32,286 nt of DNA. Origin: Allomuricauda sp. CP2A (GTDB taxonomy: Bacteria; Bacteroidota; Bacteroidia; Flavobacteriales; Flavobacteriaceae). The position numbers and the translations under genes are program-made. The notes beneath the pieces are model-generated. The model did not search any database. It was not told the DNA's origin and worked only from the letters and a program-made list of their open reading frames with translations. How positions within the stretch are numbered: position 1 is the first letter of the stretch; each line of letters opens with the position of its first letter. The stretch spans positions 1 to 32,286 of the forward strand of contig NZ_LXTT01000128.1 of the NCBI RefSeq assembly GCF_001683915.1, in the 5' to 3' direction. This document shows, piece by piece, positions 30,875-32,286 of this stretch.

Positions 30875-30988
30875 CGGTCTCAGCAATGAGTAATAGTATG
30901 GTTTAGAGGTTAACTTTGGAAATACGCACCAAATATTTTCAGAAGTCTTCGGGAAAAAGCGGTTTCAACTAGCCAATTCTGGCAATGG
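30875..30988. repeat. Diverged intergenic repeat, copy 1
   Basis: Collinear with copy 2 at 31775-31908 over its full length with indels. The best core is GGTTAACTTTGGAAATACGCACCAAA-like sequence at 30908-30932, of which about three quarters matches the other copy. It lies just after the 166-aa gene and before the Mrr-like gene, in the same orientation as copy 2. Confidence 0.6.
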
Positions 30989-30991
30989 TTT

Positions 30992-31492
30992 TTATTCATT
31001 TTTCCACTTATCATAAATTTTAATGGTATTTCTGTATCTTGAACTAACTCCAAAGTTTTCTTTATATGAATCAACCGCATCAAAAATAGTATCTCGATAC
31101 TCAGTTCTCCAATCTCTGTCAGATAGGTAGTCGTGTAAAATACAATACGAAAGTCGGTCGAGAGAATTCAAATAATTTTCTTTTGCGACATCGATTTTGT
31201 CTCTGTAAATTTCCAAAAGTTCTTTACTCAATTTTTTCTTTGAGTTTTCCACTTCAAGACTGTATTCTCTTAATTCAAAGTTTGATTTGTCGAAATTTTC
31301 TTTCCGCTTGTTTAATTCGCTTTCTAGTTCAAGAACAGTCATTAAAGTGCTATTTTTTTGATTTTCTGATAGTCCTTTTAATTGTTTTTTGACTTGTTTA
31401 ATTTGATGATAAGCAACCCACAAAACACCACCAGAAATTAGCATTGTCATAGAACTTGAAATAGCAGAAATCCAATCAGTTGTTGAATCCAT
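30992..31492 (-). CDS. Hypothetical membrane-anchored coiled-coil protein
   Basis: A 166-aa protein with one membrane helix near the N-terminus (about 13-30, SSMTMLISGGVLWVAY) and then a long, charged, likely coiled-coil segment (30-125, many Lys, Glu, Leu) ending in a basic tail. No enzymatic motif. Its ATG overlaps the stop of the preceding 81-aa gene (TAATG), so the two are translationally coupled. Clearly lower GC than the metal genes. The pair is flanked by two copies of an intergenic repeat. A defence role is possible from the setting, but I do not recognise the family. Confidence 0.6.
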   Translation of the reverse strand: MDSTTDWISAISSSMTMLISGGVLWVAYHQIKQVKKQLKGLSENQKNSTLMTVLELESELNKRKENFDKSNFELREYSLEVENSKKKLSKELLEIYRDKIDVAKENYLNSLDRLSYCILHDYLSDRDWRTEYRDTIFDAVDSYKENFGVSSRYRNTIKIYDKWKNE

Positions 31493-31737
31493 TAATTTTT
31501 AAGTTTAGCCATAAGTTTTTGTAAAATTATTTGAGCTTTACCTGCATTCGAATTGGTCATTCTGTGGTCTTGAGTTTTTGGAACAAAATCAAAATCATTT
31601 CCACCCATTTTGAAATACATCATAATTTCAGTAGGTGAAACTCCCTGACTTTTCAAAATTGGTACTATTTCGTCCAAAATACCATCGACTTCGGATTCCG
31701 TTTTTGCGTACTTAAGTTTTTCTAAGTATTCTTTCAT
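31492..31737 (-). CDS. Hypothetical 81-aa protein coupled to the membrane protein
   Basis: A small helical protein (MKEYLEKLKYAKTESEVDGI at the start, KAQIILQKLMAKLKN at the end) without signal, membrane segment or Cys motif. It shares the TAATG junction with the 166-aa membrane coiled-coil gene and is transcribed first, so the two probably act together. Low GC like its neighbours. Family unknown. A toxin-antitoxin or two-part defence pair can be imagined from size and coupling but has no motif support. Confidence 0.6.
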   Translation of the reverse strand: MKEYLEKLKYAKTESEVDGILDEIVPILKSQGVSPTEIMMYFKMGGNDFDFVPKTQDHRMTNSNAGKAQIILQKLMAKLKN

Positions 31738-31774
31738 TTTTTCTTTTCTGTTCGGTTGTCAAATTGCGCCACAT

Positions 31775-31908
31775 CGAGCTCGGCTATGATTAGTTGCGTG
31801 GGTTATGGATTAACTTTGCTAGTACACACCAAACTGAGAATCCGCGAGGATTTTCAGGAATAGACGAGAGCATGCAATTACTTATAGCCATCTTTGCTGG
31901 CGGAAGTT
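31775..31908. repeat. Diverged intergenic repeat, copy 2, with imperfect hairpin arms
   Basis: Arms GGCTATGATTAGTTGCGTG (31782-31800) and CATGCAATTACTTATAGCC (31871-31889) pair at 15 of 19 positions and enclose a 70-nt loop. Homologous to copy 1 at 30875-30988. Similar intergenic repeats seem familiar from other Flavobacteriaceae, but I cannot name the family. Confidence 0.6.
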
Positions 31909-32286
31909 ATTTTTTTAAAAACCCATTTAATTTTAGTACTTCGTCAGGGTTGTCTTTAAAAAGTAGGAACAAAAAGTAAAACTTTAAATTCGCTTCTAGT
32001 GATATTCCCCACGTTTTATTTTCTTCTATTTTTTCCAACCTTTTTATTGAGTCATCTTTATTAAATGATTCGACTTCCGCTGAAACTCCTCCGTGAACGT
32101 ATGAAGATAGATTATTGTATTTTTCTAAAAAGTCAAATAGCATTGTATGAAGTATGCCTTCTTCTTTTGTTTGATTTTCTGAATTGAATAGATATTTGAT
32201 TACGTTTCTTACGTTACTAAATTGAGATGCTTTTTTATGGATATTGTCAATTTCCACTTGAGTTAAATCAGTAAATTCTTCTCCAT
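31907..32286 (-). CDS. Hypothetical protein, C-terminal part (runs off right edge)
   Basis: The frame is open from the right edge, so the true start is outside; the GTG at 32257 is probably not the start. About 126 C-terminal residues are visible: mostly helical and acidic, with SSYVHGGVSAEVES in the middle, faintly like DUF5677-type helical proteins, and a hydrophobic stretch NLKFYFLFLLF near the end. Not enough to assign a family. It shares the low GC and orientation of the other cargo genes and is followed directly by repeat copy 2. Confidence 0.55.
   Translation of the reverse strand, partial: GEEFTDLTQVEIDNIHKKASQFSNVRNVIKYLFNSENQTKEEGILHTMLFDFLEKYNNLSSYVHGGVSAEVESFNKDDSIKRLEKIEENKTWGISLEANLKFYFLFLLFKDNPDEVLKLNGFLKK

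Noticed and set aside
30875..31908. Intergenic repeats considered as integron attC sites
   Set aside because: The expected RYYYAAC/GTTRRRY core boxes are not found at either end, and no integron integrase is in the window.

Overview
The window looks like a stretch of a marine Flavobacteriaceae (Bacteroidota) genome. Evidence: promoters of the TAnnTTTG type, lipoproteins with Bacteroidota-style signal peptides, a DUF4382 lipoprotein, a DUF6660-type small protein, an RND pump fused to its outer-membrane factor, and BfmA/BtgA-type mobilization genes. These are family-level recognitions made by eye; no database search was possible.

Layout. (1) 1-1237, left flank: the 5' part of an IS21-family istA runs off the left edge, its terminal repeats cut into a recombinase-like gene, and a tRNA-Pro(GGG) follows. 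(2) 1459-7022, left end of an integrated element: a tyrosine integrase just 3' of the tRNA, a 27-codon fossil of a Zn/Cd P-type ATPase, an AbiE-type toxin-antitoxin pair, a non-coding stretch with two perfect inverted repeats, and parB. (3) 7041-9361: a possible broken gene, a secreted metallopeptidase-like lipoprotein and a DUF4382 lipoprotein. (4) 9805-14436, leftward metal genes in three units: ArsR-MerTP-GDCCVxC protein; a CsoR-like regulator; and a five-gene set of cysteine-rich thioredoxin-fold protein, outer-membrane barrel, exported HMA protein, MerT-like protein and NHL-propeller lipoprotein. No mercuric reductase is present. (5) 14970-23448, rightward metal efflux operon: DUF6660-like protein, CzcA-CzcC fusion, CzcB, a Fur-family regulator and a Zn/Cd P-type ATPase. 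(6) 24333-29736, maintenance and mobilization: ssb, radC-like gene, small conserved-looking genes, a palindrome-rich candidate oriT, BfmA/BtgA-like protein, MobB-like relaxase and a TraD/VirD4-like coupling ATPase. (7) 29896-32286, AT-rich cargo: an Mrr-like nuclease and hypothetical genes separated by two diverged copies of an intergenic repeat.

How it fits together. The integrase beside a tRNA, ParB, SSB, relaxase and coupling protein suggest an integrative mobilizable or conjugative element carrying heavy-metal resistance and defence cargo. No Tra/T4SS channel genes and no second att copy are visible, so the element either continues past the right edge or borrows a transfer machine. The metal genes have readable control: a palindrome over the -33 region of the arsR promoter, one shared motif at identical spacing upstream of both the csoR-like gene and the thioredoxin operon, and a 5-5-5 inverted repeat upstream of the czc operon. 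A leader sequence occurs twice, about 70 nt before parB and before a 59-aa gene 20 kb away, which suggests shared control of element functions.

Most worth following up: the CsoR-linked five-gene exported metal-relay set, the duplicated leader, the ATPase fossil, the candidate oriT, and the repeat-flanked cargo at the right end.
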